A stretch of 64,000 bases of DNA. It comes from Fibrobacter sp. Its GTDB lineage: Bacteria; Fibrobacterota; Fibrobacteria; Fibrobacterales; Fibrobacteraceae. How positions within the stretch are numbered: position 1 is the first letter of the stretch; each line of letters starts with the position of its first letter. Below are positions 1-11,200 of this stretch, in pieces. The DNA is taken from contig JAGCGO010000057.1 of assembly GCA_017649565.1 (NCBI GenBank), forward strand, positions 44,287 to 108,286. The letters run 5' to 3'. A model generated the notes under the pieces. The model did no database searches and was not told the DNA's origin. It saw only the letters and a list, made by a program, of their open reading frames with translations. A program made the position numbers and the translations under genes.

Positions 1-2
1 CA

Positions 3-591
3 TTACTTTTTTTGCAAAAGCCATTCTGCCAAATCTACAATGCGGACCCCCTCATATTGATAAGGTTCGTGCTTTGTTCTGGCTAGAACCATTTTAGGAT
101 ACGCATCGTTGATTTTTAAAAGAGGAGAGACTTCACGTTCAAAAGTACTTTCGGCGCTAATGTCATCCGATACCTGTATGTAGATTTTTTCGTCTTTCTT
201 TAAGGCGACAAAGTCTATTTCCTTTTTGTACAAAAAACCTGCATAAATTTTGTAACCACGCCGAAGAAGTTCCATGGCGACGATGTTATCGTACGCCCTG
301 CCATAGTCCATGTTTTTCGTCCCTAATCGAGCGTACTTGAAGGAATGGTCGCCCAAATAGAACTTGTCCTGTGACGCAAGGTATTTTTTCCCACGGATGT
401 CGTACTTGCGTACTTTATAGAATGCGAATGCGTTACATAGATAGCCGACATAAGAACCAATCGTTTTGTCGTTGACGGGGGTCTTGCTGCTCGTCAAAGC
501 ATCGGAAATGCTCCTTAGAGATGTTATGTTGGATATATTGTCCGAAAAAAACGCCCGCCTTCCTATTTCGCAATATTAAAAATAATAAAAA
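3..591 (-). pseudogene. 5'-truncated AAA-type ATPase remnant (DUF4143 C-terminal part)
   Basis: Only the C-terminal part of an ATPase of the AAA_14/DUF4143 family is present, roughly the last 190 residues. A reading frame opened by a TTG at 497 gives 164 residues. The same frame stays open upstream to a TAA near 592 and encodes further family-like sequence ([16 protein letters not shown]), which in these proteins sits between the ATPase and nuclease-like parts. There is no ATG in that extension and no Walker A or B segment, so the ATPase half is missing. The visible end matches the family's restriction-like fold ([20 protein letters not shown], with the E-x-DFV and IQV strands). The break coincides with a perfect palindrome at 565-600. 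I read it as a decaying gene. Expression from the TTG is possible but seems unlikely to give a working protein. Confidence 0.7.
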
Positions 592-600
592 TTGCGAAAT
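565..600. repeat. Perfect 10-bp inverted repeat at the break of the ATPase remnant
   Basis: ATTTCGCAAT at 565-574 is exactly complementary to ATTGCGAAAT at 591-600, with a 16-base A-rich loop. It lies exactly where homology to the DUF4143 ATPase stops. It could be a terminator-like hairpin or a scar of a deletion or insertion. Confidence 0.6.
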
Positions 601-649
601 AGCGGTAGCGCAATTACTTTTTTGGAGAACAAGATGATCAATTTACGGC

Positions 650-679
650 AAAAAACAGGCCAGAAGGCTTGCGCCTCCT
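650..679 (-). terminator. Terminator of giant pilin-like gene C
   Basis: On the minus strand a 7-bp stem (662-668 with 673-679, one G-U pair) closes a GCAA tetraloop. A run of T follows (A-run 650-655 on the plus strand). It sits just after the stop codon at 686 and closes the pilin-like block. Confidence 0.65.
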
Positions 680-685
680 TCCGTC

Positions 686-3600
686 TTAGGGATTCTCTTC
701 GGTGTCGTCCGAGGTTTCGTCCTTTACTTCATAAGTGACGGAGCAGAGGAGCTCACTTCCCCACAGGTTGTAGGTGTACGTTCCCGGAGTTGTGGGCACG
801 TAGGCATCCAGGTCCACGAACCCGTCCTTGGGCCAGGTACCACTGCTCACCGTGTTGCCATAGGGAGTCCCGTTGTCATTGCGGTTCAACGAGACACTGT
901 ACATTGTCTCACCGGTGTTCTTGTTCCTGCTCTTGAAGCGGTCGCCCTCGATGTAGCATTCGGCTTCCGGAGCGGGCTCATCTCCTGCGTAGGAGTATGG
1001 AACGGAGCAGACTTCTTCGCCGTTGATACTGAGCGCCACGACATAGTCGCCAGCCTCGCTAATCGCGGGGAGCGGCTCGTCGAACCGGGTGGTCGACGGG
1101 CTCACGTTCTGGGAACGATCAATGATGTTGCCCAGCTTGTCCATGTACCAGAGCTTGACCGTATTCGTGTTGCCCACGGCCAAGTTCAGGTCGGCGGTGA
1201 AGCGCTTGCTTACCTCGTCAATGGCGCAGTTGTCGGCCGTGGAGCCGTTCGCGCCGGTAACGACGGTAATGTCGGCCGTGCAAGAGAGACCAGCGTAGGT
1301 GAGCGTGTAGCGGTAGTTGCCCGGAGTGGTGTTGATGTTGGGCGACCAGCTGTTCACCTGGCCATTGCCGCGGTACGTGAGCCTTACAGGGGGTTCGCTG
1401 CCGATTCTTGCGTCGACGGCACAACCGGACTGCGGACAGTTCGTAATCTTGTAATTGAGCGAAGGCAGATTGTCGCCCGGGTTGATAGGCACCGTGGAAC
1501 TCAGTTCGCAAGTCAGTTCGTTCGAAAGGACATCGACAGGGAGCGTCGTACAAGTCATCTCTTCGCCGCCATTCTTGGGCTTCACGGATACCGTGAAGGT
1601 GAAGGAACGGTCGCCGCCACTGACGTTGATGTTCTTCTGCAAATCCACCGCAGGCAGGTAGAATCGGCCTTCCGGCGGGCAATCCTTCTCTTCGGTCTCG
1701 TACGGGTTGTCTACGCCAGAGACCTTGCAGAGCGCTTCGTCCGCATTCATGAGATTCGACGAAATCACAAATCGGTCGCCATCCAGCGTAGCCTCGCAGC
1801 CATGGACGCCCACGCTGTTGGGGCAATCGCTCTCAAGGCTTGCGACGGTAAACGCGTTCGGGCTCGAGAACTCGACAGAGACAACTCTTTCGGGGTCGAA
1901 TTCCAGCATGTCAGACATCAGGTCCACGCTGCGCGAGAACGAGCCGTTGCCGCTGATGAGGAATTCCTGGGACCTGACGCCGTTCGCATCCGTCATCACC
2001 ATAGTAACCACAGGAATGCTTCCTGAACCATCAGTGTCGGGAAGGCCGCTGATTTCGCCCATGAGGCTAGAAGACCTAAGATTCGCGACACCACCCGAAA
2101 CGCCAGCCACGCACGACGACTGGTTGTCGCAATCTTCAATATCGAACGATGTGCCCTGCGAGCATTCGTTGATGCTGCCAACAACAAACCTGCCGCAAGT
2201 TGCTTCGTAGGTATGCCCGTTACCGCCCTGATTATCGCAGTCGATGACCACGCTAGCACTGCGAACAGCACCATCGATGATTTCACCATTGTAGTCGTAA
2301 GACCTAGCCATCCCATGCAGGCCGGCATAAGTGAAGTTATACTTGTCATCCTTACTACTTTGCAGCCTGTCCGCATAAATGCCGCTCACAAAATAGGGGC
2401 CGTCGCTATCCGCACTGCAGCTACTGCAATGTGTGGCACCATCCAACCAAGCCTCACAGGAGTGCTTGGCATAGCCGGAGGCCAGGTCACAGCCGTTGTA
2501 GTGGTAAGACAATTTGCAACCGGGACGGAGCTTGTCCGGGTTGGCAGGGTCGTTGAAGTAGCTGGAGGTGCCCACCCAGGGTTTCACGTCCTCGTTCATG
2601 GGAAGAATTCCGCCCAAGTAGTTTGCGGCAAAGGAACAGGTAACATTCGGAATGTCGAAACAATGCTCGGGATCCCAGTCATCGGAAGACCAGCCGAGGT
2701 TCATCACCTTGAAGCAGTCGTCGGCCATGCTCAGGCCCACGTACTCGTCCACGTTCGAACCGACAAGGAGCGGGATATTCACCGAGGAACGGACCCAGGA
2801 ACCTTCCCTCTTATAGCTGAGCTTGACCTTCGCGGAGTCACCGAACACTTCTATGTCGGTATTGAAAACAATGCCCGTAAACTCGGCCGGGGTAAGGGTG
2901 ATTCCGGGGAACGAGGCCTTCTTGCAGTCACCCTGGTTCTCGTTCTTGATGCCGCTGCCGTCACCTTCGCAAACGCGCACTTCCATGACGTAATTACCGA
3001 CGCTTGTCATCTGGCTCGCCCTGCCGTATACCTGCACGATAGAATAGCGCGAAGAATTTTCGGTAGAGCGCAAAATAAAGCCACTGTTCAACGGTGTATA
3101 GCTGTTGCCCTTCATCTCGCGGAAGCAAGCCTTGAAGCGCGAAGTGAGCGTACCGTGGCCACCCGCCTGGGTTCGGTTCAGCAGGTAGGAGATGGTCGAG
3201 TTGCCGCTATTGGCATTCTTTCCAGCCGAATAATAGATGAATTCACCCGATTTCTTAGGTTTACTGTATTTCTGCCCGTTGTTGGTCCTGGGCAGCAGCC
3301 AATCCGAAGTCGGGTAGTTGCCGCCGCCATCCGTATTACACGACGAATTCTTGCCGCTAACCTTACAGGTGTCGATGCAGTTGTCCTTCGAGCCGTTACA
3401 CCATATACCCACGTCCTTGAAGTCCGTATAGAAGCAGTGGTTCTCGATGTCTGCGTATTCCGCAACGACAAGCGTATCATGAATCAAGTATACCGGCATC
3501 TTGTCAGATTTCGAGATGTAATCCAAGGAACCGTCGTTGCGCACGAAGTTCCAGGTCTTGAATTCTTCACCTGAGGCATCCTGATGACGAAGTTCAATAT

Positions 3601-6600
3601 GGCGACCCGCGAATACCTTGACGCTGCAGGTGTCCCCCGCATTGCACATGCTCGAAGTAATGGCAGACAAGGGCGTATTCGCATCGATAATCTGATCGGA
3701 AGTGCGCACTTCCACCTTGGATTTGGAGGCCCCGTTCAGGAACAACTTGAGGGTGAATTCCTTGGCCTTGTACGATGCGTAGAGCGTGTAGGTGTGGCCA
3801 TCTTGCAGGTTATCGATAGAGGAATCCGGTATGAACACGTCACAATACGGAGAAGCGTTCCTCGTTCTCTGGAGTTCGACATCCTCGGCATCGGAGAGAC
3901 CGCAGCCCCACTGCTTGTTGGGATCCTGCGTCGTGATGTCAGGACAGCTGGGGCGTACCCAGTCGCCCAAAGAAGCATTGACAAGGTTCCCAGTACATTC
4001 GGGCCTGGTAATGATATCGCTGCAACTGACTCCATTTATGGTCTTATGCTTGTTGCCATCACAGAATCCTGTCTTGGGGATATCTTCACGCACTATCGTG
4101 GCCGCACCATCGAGCCAGACAGAATGGTTCACAGGCGCACCCATTCGCGCATTCTCGCCCACCGAGACAATCGTAAAGTTGATCTGGTTGTTATCGGTGC
4201 CGGTATTGGAGGTCACCTCGAATACCGGAGTATCCATACCCGGCGGCAATATCACCGAATACATACGGGAGCCGTCGTCCTTGAGTTCGCCAGCGGTGAC
4301 ATAGTCGCCGGACGGATGCAACTGCCAGCCTTCGGGGACTTCGGTCACGCGCACATTCGCCGTGACAGGATCGTGCTGGCTACCGTCGACATTCATCCGC
4401 ACGGTCACAGAGCCGCCACCAAATATTCTCGATTCCGTACCCACGAAACTCACCGCAGATTTCTGTGCGGCATGTGCATCAACCACCACCCAGAAGGGAA
4501 TTGTACCGTAGGCCGACTTCTTTGCGGTATATTCGCACTTGTACACCGGATGTTCCAGCGGGGTGCCATTGGTGATTACGCCGTTTGTGGTGAGATTCGG
4601 AGTACATTTCGTGTTTCCTGCCGAGAAGGTTTCTTTCGCGCCGTTCAGGTTGATTACCCTGTAGTAATTTTCCAGCTTACCCTCGGGAACGTCACTCATA
4701 TAGACAATACGTGGCAAGATGACGATACTCGGCTTGACGGTCGTGTACTGCTTGGAAGTCAAGTTGTCATACAGGATTTCCTTATTCCGGCGTTGCGATT
4801 CTAGCGTTATGGACAGCTGCGGAGCCGTAGCAACGTAGAAGCGATCGTACCCCCCTTCCACGTTCAATTCTTCGCCATCGTGATTGACAATATCTTCGTG
4901 GTCGTTAACCAGGCCGCCACAAGCCCCCTCTTCGCGGATATTGCAGATAATGGCGTTATCGACCAGGCTCTGCACCAAGGATTCGTTATAGAGAATTCCC
5001 ATGTATTTCGTATTAAAGCGCTTGATTCTGGAGCAGCTGGCAGCGGTCAGGTAGAACGAGCCGTTCCAAGTCGTATCCTGATGATGGTTGCCCAAGTAAC
5101 GGTGCTGGAGCACATCGATATCCCCTTTAGAATACACAAAGTAATTGTATTTGGCAGATTCATAGGTATCCGGAGTAAGGACCGTTCCGGCACCTTTCGC
5201 CATGTAGAAAAACACTTTCGATGTATCCGTCGTCGGGGGAAGTTTCAACATGGAAATCTTGTTTTCCGAAACGAAGATGAAGTTTCCTTCCAACTTTCCG
5301 GTGGGGCTTTTGAATATAGATTGATCTCCGGTTCCATGCACACCCACTACAAGGTAGCCATGGTACATCAAGGCGGGCGAATTAGAAACACTCTTATAGC
5401 ACGCATTCAGTTTCCCCATGTCATAGTTGTCGGTATTACCCGTAATCTTGGCACAGGGGACCTTGTCCACCAGTTGCTTGAAGGAGTCATATGCGGTAGT
5501 AATCATGTCGTTGATCTTGTATTTGGTATTGTCGCAGCCTTTCGTCGGCTTGCCCAAGATGCTGTCGCAATATGTAACTATGCTGGTATCGCAATACATT
5601 GCCTTGGTCGGGGTAGAAACCGCAATCGCGCTCGACTTGAAGACCGAGTATTTCTGGAACATCAATCCACTCTGACAGAGTGGCACCGGATTATTGGAAG
5701 AGTTGCAGGCTCCCAAGTCCGGCATGTATACAGAATAACCGTTACCCCCAAAATTCGTATGTCCAATCGTATTTCCGTCCAACGAGTTCTGGAAGAGGGA
5801 ACCTGTCTTTACGTTGACGTTCTTTTCCACGGTGAAGTCTTGTTGAAGGCCGTCCTTGAAATTCAGTTTACCAGAAGCTTCCACGCAAAGGTTGCCACGA
5901 ATTTTGTATTTCTTGGTCCTTTCCGTCGTGTACGTACCTTTCAAGGTCAGGTCTCCGCCAACGTCTACACCATGTCCCGCCGAGGTCGAACCCACATCCT
6001 TATCGAAAACGGCATTACCGGAAATGGAAGCGCTGAGCTTGGTGGTTGCGCCCTTCACATAGATGTCCCCAGCGGTCACACCCTCGTTTTCAGGTTTAAA
6101 GTCGCCACCAACGCACGCATGCCGTCCCAAATTGACTCCACTGCCCGTAAGTTCCGCTTTCCCCGTTATAATGAAGTCTTCGACGACGCCGGTCGGGTTT
6201 CCGTGCCAGTTGCCATTGATAATCATCGACGTACTACGGTTTTCGCCCTCACCCTCCATTGTTCCGCCGAAATACGACTGCTTGAAATCCACCGGACTTT
6301 CAATAATAACCTCGGGTTCCCTCACCTTGTACAGGCCGCGAACCTTCAAGACAGATGTCTCGCTGTACTTGGCATCGCCATGGGCAATGCCGTTGGAAAC
6401 GATGGTGAACTTGTAGGCCGAGCCCGCAGTTTCCACGCCGGTCAGCCAGACATTGAACACCTGCTTGCTGGAATTCATGCCACGCACGACATTGGTAAGG
6501 GCAACGGGCTTCTTGCCGCCGTCGTAATACTGGCGGAGAATGGCGCCCACATCGTTTGCGTGGTATGTCATCCAAGAACGTACACTCTCGAGCCCGGCAT

Positions 6601-6763
6601 GCGAGGCTTCCTTGGCCTCGGACATGGCCATACGGTCGGCGCTGGTAAAGCCCGCCGAACTGAGCCACTTGTAAGTGGCCGTAGTCGCGATAGTGGCAAT
6701 CATCATGAAAATGAGCACCGTTACAAGCGAGACACCTCTTTTTGCCAGGCAGTTGTTTCGCAT
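686..6763 (-). CDS. Giant PilX-like minor pilin/adhesin C (2,025 aa)
   Basis: Very large surface protein with a prepilin-like start. I place the start at 6763 (MRNNCLAKRG) because AGGGGGAG lies six bases upstream and just after the preceding stop; the longer frame to 6835 would run into the PilW-like gene. Residues 10-36 form one hydrophobic helix after K-R-G, with V-S-L-V-T at +1 to +5, so the usual Glu5 is absent as in PilX/GspK-type pilins. About 195-355 is a run of G-[DN]-L-x-[LV] repeats suggesting a right-handed beta-helix. A block near 680 (LPRIVYMSDVPEGKL) is shared with the other giants. About 1108-1423 is a Cys-rich lectin-like region bounded by HCFYT and YHYNGCD. From about 1750 on come Ig-like modules with Cys pairs (NCPQSGC). 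Adhesion to plant polysaccharide is inferred; the pilin-like start and shared architecture are seen. Last gene of the block. Confidence 0.75.
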   Translation of the reverse strand: MRNNCLAKRGVSLVTVLIFMMIATIATTATYKWLSSAGFTSADRMAMSEAKEASHAGLESVRSWMTYHANDVGAILRQYYDGGKKPVALTNVVRGMNSSKQVFNVWLTGVETAGSAYKFTIVSNGIAHGDAKYSETSVLKVRGLYKVREPEVIIESPVDFKQSYFGGTMEGEGENRSTSMIINGNWHGNPTGVVEDFIITGKAELTGSGVNLGRHACVGGDFKPENEGVTAGDIYVKGATTKLSASISGNAVFDKDVGSTSAGHGVDVGGDLTLKGTYTTERTKKYKIRGNLCVEASGKLNFKDGLQQDFTVEKNVNVKTGSLFQNSLDGNTIGHTNFGGNGYSVYMPDLGACNSSNNPVPLCQSGLMFQKYSVFKSSAIAVSTPTKAMYCDTSIVTYCDSILGKPTKGCDNTKYKINDMITTAYDSFKQLVDKVPCAKITGNTDNYDMGKLNACYKSVSNSPALMYHGYLVVGVHGTGDQSIFKSPTGKLEGNFIFVSENKISMLKLPPTTDTSKVFFYMAKGAGTVLTPDTYESAKYNYFVYSKGDIDVLQHRYLGNHHQDTTWNGSFYLTAASCSRIKRFNTKYMGILYNESLVQSLVDNAIICNIREEGACGGLVNDHEDIVNHDGEELNVEGGYDRFYVATAPQLSITLESQRRNKEILYDNLTSKQYTTVKPSIVILPRIVYMSDVPEGKLENYYRVINLNGAKETFSAGNTKCTPNLTTNGVITNGTPLEHPVYKCEYTAKKSAYGTIPFWVVVDAHAAQKSAVSFVGTESRIFGGGSVTVRMNVDGSQHDPVTANVRVTEVPEGWQLHPSGDYVTAGELKDDGSRMYSVILPPGMDTPVFEVTSNTGTDNNQINFTIVSVGENARMGAPVNHSVWLDGAATIVREDIPKTGFCDGNKHKTINGVSCSDIITRPECTGNLVNASLGDWVRPSCPDITTQDPNKQWGCGLSDAEDVELQRTRNASPYCDVFIPDSSIDNLQDGHTYTLYASYKAKEFTLKLFLNGASKSKVEVRTSDQIIDANTPLSAITSSMCNAGDTCSVKVFAGRHIELRHQDASGEEFKTWNFVRNDGSLDYISKSDKMPVYLIHDTLVVAEYADIENHCFYTDFKDVGIWCNGSKDNCIDTCKVSGKNSSCNTDGGGNYPTSDWLLPRTNNGQKYSKPKKSGEFIYYSAGKNANSGNSTISYLLNRTQAGGHGTLTSRFKACFREMKGNSYTPLNSGFILRSTENSSRYSIVQVYGRASQMTSVGNYVMEVRVCEGDGSGIKNENQGDCKKASFPGITLTPAEFTGIVFNTDIEVFGDSAKVKLSYKREGSWVRSSVNIPLLVGSNVDEYVGLSMADDCFKVMNLGWSSDDWDPEHCFDIPNVTCSFAANYLGGILPMNEDVKPWVGTSSYFNDPANPDKLRPGCKLSYHYNGCDLASGYAKHSCEAWLDGATHCSSCSADSDGPYFVSGIYADRLQSSKDDKYNFTYAGLHGMARSYDYNGEIIDGAVRSASVVIDCDNQGGNGHTYEATCGRFVVGSINECSQGTSFDIEDCDNQSSCVAGVSGGVANLRSSSLMGEISGLPDTDGSGSIPVVTMVMTDANGVRSQEFLISGNGSFSRSVDLMSDMLEFDPERVVSVEFSSPNAFTVASLESDCPNSVGVHGCEATLDGDRFVISSNLMNADEALCKVSGVDNPYETEEKDCPPEGRFYLPAVDLQKNINVSGGDRSFTFTVSVKPKNGGEEMTCTTLPVDVLSNELTCELSSTVPINPGDNLPSLNYKITNCPQSGCAVDARIGSEPPVRLTYRGNGQVNSWSPNINTTPGNYRYTLTYAGLSCTADITVVTGANGSTADNCAIDEVSKRFTADLNLAVGNTNTVKLWYMDKLGNIIDRSQNVSPSTTRFDEPLPAISEAGDYVVALSINGEEVCSVPYSYAGDEPAPEAECYIEGDRFKSRNKNTGETMYSVSLNRNDNGTPYGNTVSSGTWPKDGFVDLDAYVPTTPGTYTYNLWGSELLCSVTYEVKDETSDDTEENP

Positions 6764-6773
6764 TTGACTCCCC

Positions 6774-8129
6774 CTAGTTCTCCGTCCCATTGCTGGGCAT
6801 CGGAGCAACTTGTAAAATTTCACCAGTTTCACCACCCATACTCACGACAAGGCGCAGCTGGAAGGCCTTCACGTTCTGCTTGTCGGTAGTGGCCGGATCG
6901 TAAGACTTGTCGTCAAAATTGTAATTGGAACCTTCGACCTTCTTCAAGAAAAGGTCGTTAATGGTTATGCGGCCGCCCGCCTCGGGCGCGTAACTTGCGA
7001 ACGAGAACGCAAGACAGACATTCTTCACGGAATTCGGGGGCCTGAAACGGAACGCGCGCTGAGCCGGTTCCAGCTTTGACACGGGCGGGTAGAAAAGGAA
7101 ATCCTCAAGCCCGGCAACCTTGTCACCGGTGGTTGTCCTGAAACCGACCGAGGCATGGTCGCGCCCCGGGCAGAACAGGCGGCTGTTGTCCTTGGAATAG
7201 GGGATCTTGAAGGAAACCTCGTATTCCGCAGTCGAGTCGAGTGTAATCTTGGAACAGAGGTGTTTCCAGTCGTCGCCGTTTACTGCCGTAAGACCAGTAT
7301 TCGCGCGCCCGACAAAGACCTGGCCGACCATTTTGCCGGCAGCATTCTCCGAATGCGACGTCCTGATATAATTCGTCTGGAAACCGCTGAGTTCCTGGCT
7401 GGTGCCCCCGTCCGTGGGATTGGAAGCCAACGCAAAGTATTGCGGTCCAGTAGTCGTGCTCCCCGCATAGCGCGGAAGCAGCTTGAAGGGATATTCGGAC
7501 GCCCCAGAATTGACCTCGGGCAGCACGATAGACTTGACCGCGGCAGAGGCGTTCACATCGCCAATGACAACCGGCTGTGCCGGGACAACGATAAAGGAAT
7601 CCACGTTAGAAACGATTTCGACCTCGGGGACGTCCCTGCTGGGGCATATGTCGGGAGCCGTAAGGCCCGTCTTGATATCGAGAGTCTTGCAGGTGCGGTA
7701 GACGGAATTGCGGCGTTTGAACCACGAAACCTCTTCGACAGCCTCGTATTCGCCGTTAGCACCGTAGCGGACACGCCTTATCGTAAGCGAATCGCCATTG
7801 TTGCGTCGCACTAGCTTGAACGAAGAAGAATCCGGAACAGAACCGTCCGGGTCCATGAAAACCAGCGAAGACTGTTCAAATCTGTCGGGAGTGTTGATGT
7901 CGCCCGCAGTCTTGTAGCTCTTGGCCCCCGTCTGCGAAATATCCTCGACGAACATGGACGCGGCGGCAGTGGCAACCTCGCCTGCCTTGAGCATGTTCTG
8001 GGTGCGGATGCGGAACCGAGTGCTGTCACTGAAGGCATGACCAGCAACAAGCACAATTACGCCAAGAATGGCTATGTATACCATCAGCTCCATCAAAGTG
8101 AAGCCGTTTTTTTTACAATTCCCGCTCAT
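6774..8129 (-). CDS. PilW-like minor pilin with C-terminal jelly-roll domain, cassette C
   Basis: Type IV pilus/type II secretion minor pilin of the PilW kind, 451 residues. I start it at 8129 (MSGNCKKNG), with GGGGA just upstream; the frame open to 8213 has no suitable site. The prepilin leader ends at Gly9, followed by F-T-L-M-E with Glu5 and a long hydrophobic helix (MVYIAILGVIVLVAG). Residues of about 240-400 are extra compared with ordinary PilW proteins of 250-350 residues. They read like a CBM4/9 or galactose-binding jelly roll: NY-type start, 'YEVSFKIPY' strand, 'FRFRPP', and a closing 'GRITINDLFLKKV' strand. It lies 10 bases upstream of giant C and probably forms a minor-pilin complex with it. 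Unlike the other two cassettes, no PilV-like gene precedes it. Confidence 0.75.
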   Translation of the reverse strand: MSGNCKKNGFTLMELMVYIAILGVIVLVAGHAFSDSTRFRIRTQNMLKAGEVATAAASMFVEDISQTGAKSYKTAGDINTPDRFEQSSLVFMDPDGSVPDSSSFKLVRRNNGDSLTIRRVRYGANGEYEAVEEVSWFKRRNSVYRTCKTLDIKTGLTAPDICPSRDVPEVEIVSNVDSFIVVPAQPVVIGDVNASAAVKSIVLPEVNSGASEYPFKLLPRYAGSTTTGPQYFALASNPTDGGTSQELSGFQTNYIRTSHSENAAGKMVGQVFVGRANTGLTAVNGDDWKHLCSKITLDSTAEYEVSFKIPYSKDNSRLFCPGRDHASVGFRTTTGDKVAGLEDFLFYPPVSKLEPAQRAFRFRPPNSVKNVCLAFSFASYAPEAGGRITINDLFLKKVEGSNYNFDDKSYDPATTDKQNVKAFQLRLVVSMGGETGEILQVAPMPSNGTEN

Positions 8130-8179
8130 ATTCCCCGTTTGGCCCCGCGAACAACCCCATCGATAGAGCCTAGAGGTAC

Positions 8180-8216
8180 TAAAATAATAAAATAGGTGTG
8201 ACCCGCGCCACACCTA
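8180..8216 (-). terminator. Terminator between giant B and the cassette C PilW-like gene
   Basis: TAGGTGTG (8193-8200) pairs with CACACCTA (8209-8216) around an 8-base loop. On the minus strand a T-rich tail (TTTTATTATTTTA) follows. It ends the giant B transcript, so cassette C needs its own promoter or readthrough. The remaining 50 bases before the PilW-like start (8130-8179) hold no gene. Confidence 0.7.
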
Positions 8217-8248
8217 CTAGGTAAAATAGTGGTAAAATAAGATTTAAA

Positions 8249-11200
8249 CTACCAGTCGTTCTTACACTTCATTGTCCCTGATACAGTTACAGTCGCGTCA
8301 TTGAGGTTACTGCAATATTCCACCTGCTGGAAACCGCCAGGATATTGCTCAGCTTGCCAACCTTGAGTTGTATACGCCAAGGTGCCATTGATGTATATCT
8401 TCGTACCCCCTGCTGGCGCGGTACAAATCAACCCACCTCTGGGACAACTGACCTGATACGTCGTACCTGCCACAAAGTCCGTAGCAGGGCCCTGGTAAGC
8501 AAACGTTACAGGAATGCCCGCAGCGCTACTAAACTCCACGTGGAACGTGCACTCGCCCGATACACTCTGTCCCCCACTCGACTGGCAGTCGACCTTGAAG
8601 GTGTACGTTTTATCACCCGTACCATTTATATCGTAGAAACTGACAGAGCCCGATGTATTAGTGCCCGACCCCGAAGCTGTCGCTCCCGGGACATTCCAAT
8701 TGTAGCTGCCGCTACAACCAGTCACGGTTACATCTAGGATTATCGGATCGCTTGCTACCTGGTTCGTTATCGGAGTCTGGCATTGCACTACCAAAGGCTC
8801 CGCATTATTTACCGTATGCGTCACTGCACACGCCGTATCACCATTTAGGCTCAGGTTAAACTGGTATGTCCCATTGACGTAATTCGCCAATTGCAAATCA
8901 AAGTCAACATAGTCGCTAGAATTTGCCGGTACAGACTGTTGATCAAGTGCATTACCCAGCAAGTCTGTCCTAGTGAGGGTCGCCGTGACAGGCCCCGTAT
9001 TTCCACTTGTCACAAATGCACGGAAATGTCCCTCATTTGTAACTTCGCAGCTAGAAGCAGACGCAGGAATCGCCTCAATAATATCAAAGCTACTTGTCGT
9101 ACAGGTCTTATACTTTACAGTCTTATCAGCATTGTAGATATTCACCGTATAACTGTAGCTATCCGGATCTAATTTCAATGTCGTGTTCACATTCGGTTGC
9201 CAAGACAACGTACCTTCGATATTAGAGTTATGCACATATTCCGTTCCGTTTGACAGCGTAATATCATACACACATCCTCCTTCTGGGCAATTTTCCGCTT
9301 CGACAACAACAGCCGGAACTCCAGAACCCTGCACGAAAGAGTTATTAGCACCCTCAAGATGGCACCTCAAATCTACCGGTCTATATTCCTGAGAAATTGC
9401 GATACATTCACTCTCAGGTTCCGAAGTCATTTGCGCATTAACATCACTATAAACAGATACCTTGAAGGACTGCTTACGGGGAGTAGACCCGCCATTTAGC
9501 ACATCCATAAAGTCGGGATCGTCAACTATATACTCGCCCATCGCATTACAAATACCCCAATAAGTGGTTCCCGAAGAATTATCCACAGGTTCCACCTTAC
9601 ACTTTCGAGCAATCGGGAACGGATCTACACTTGCACGTACACGCCATTGCCCGGCACTGTTGTAGATGGCATCATTTTCGCCACACCGGACATTCAAGGT
9701 TGCCGCACATTGAGACAATATGGAATCTATAGAATAATTACCGGACCAGGCTTTCAAAATGATTTTTTTCACATGTTCCGGGTCAAATCCATAGCGGTTT
9801 GCAAAATCTTTATTCTCGACCACATTCATTCCGCTTTCTTGCAAATTGACCACATCCGACGGAGAATCAGAATCATCGATGAACTTCGCTGTAACTCTAA
9901 CGCCAGGATCCATGGTCAAGTAGAACAGAACCTTAGCATCGCGAAGATTTTTCCCCGGCGAAGAGCCGTCTGACAGGAGAATTTCGTATTCATCAGTGCC
10001 ATGGTTCAACGATGCATCAGCTAAATGTTCGTCCTGAGTACAACTATGAGTTTGGCCCACATAGAACGCACCACAACTTGCCCTATATATGTGCGCATTG
10101 ACACCTGTACAATTCACGCTAACAGAAGCGTTGCGAACATAACCTTTTCGGGTACCATGCTTGAACCCATGCGGCCCCTCATATTTGAATAGATAATCCT
10201 GATTTTTCTTAAGTTCCAAGCCAGGAGCCGTGTGGAATTTTTCCACATTACCATCAGCCCCAATATTTCCATTACAGTATTGGCTACTAAACAGCTCCGA
10301 GCCTTCCACTTTTGCAAACCGACTGCTAGGCATATCACAACCATTATAGTAGAACGTAACTTGATCAAGACAAGATTTCCCCTGAGTCAAGAACCAGTTG
10401 GAAAAACCAACAATCGGCCTCACGGATTCATCCTGCGGGACCTCCCCCGACATATACCTAGCAGCAAACGAGCAATATATAGAGGGATCCGCAAAACATT
10501 CATCCCCATATTGTTTAGAATGCCAAGACGCATTATTCACGCCAAAGTCGGCATCACCCAATTTAATTCCAACAAAGCCGTGTTCCGCATCGTTCAACGA
10601 GTAATCTTCCTGATTGATGACCGTTCTCAAATCAACGTCTCCTTTAACCTCAGCGACGTTAGCCGAACCAGCGAAACTACCCACAATATGCAGAGAATCA
10701 CCATCCACAGTCACGTCAAAATTCAACGGGGTCTTGGACTGCCAAGCAAACGGGACTTCCTCGCTGGTTTCTAACAACTCAACAGTCTTGCAATGCGTTC
10801 CTGTCACATCGGAAGCATACAAAGGAATCGTTTTCATATAACAAACACGGGCATATGTTGATGCCGCTGGCTTATTTTTCCCATTCTCATTCAGTCCAAA
10901 GAAATTCACCGAGATATATTCTGTCGCCGATTTATTCGACCTAACGATAAGTCCGCTATTCAGGAATACCTTGTTCTGTTTTGCAGAAGCGGCAATTCCG
11001 GTCATAAGCTGTATGTTAAAATCCCCTTCGGGGCCAGCCTCTACGGTACTCATCATCATCGAAATCTCGCCATCACCAGCTCTTCTCAAATAATTTTTAG
11101 AATACACTTCCGGCTTGGCAGTACTGCCACCACCACTGTTCACCACAATCCAATTCGCATTGCTATAATGACCATCTTCTTTCGAGCAAGGAGCCGACCC

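Noticed and set aside
634..741. 35-codon plus-strand frame with GGAGAAC upstream
   Set aside because: It has a fair ribosome binding site but runs into the 3' end of giant C, contains its terminator and has no similarity I can name. Too weak to list.
2213..6889. Long plus-strand frames of 400-670 residues opposite giant C
   Set aside because: Shadows of the GC-rich minus-strand gene. No signal sequence, domain or ribosome binding site, and the minus frame carries the recognisable pilin and repeat motifs.
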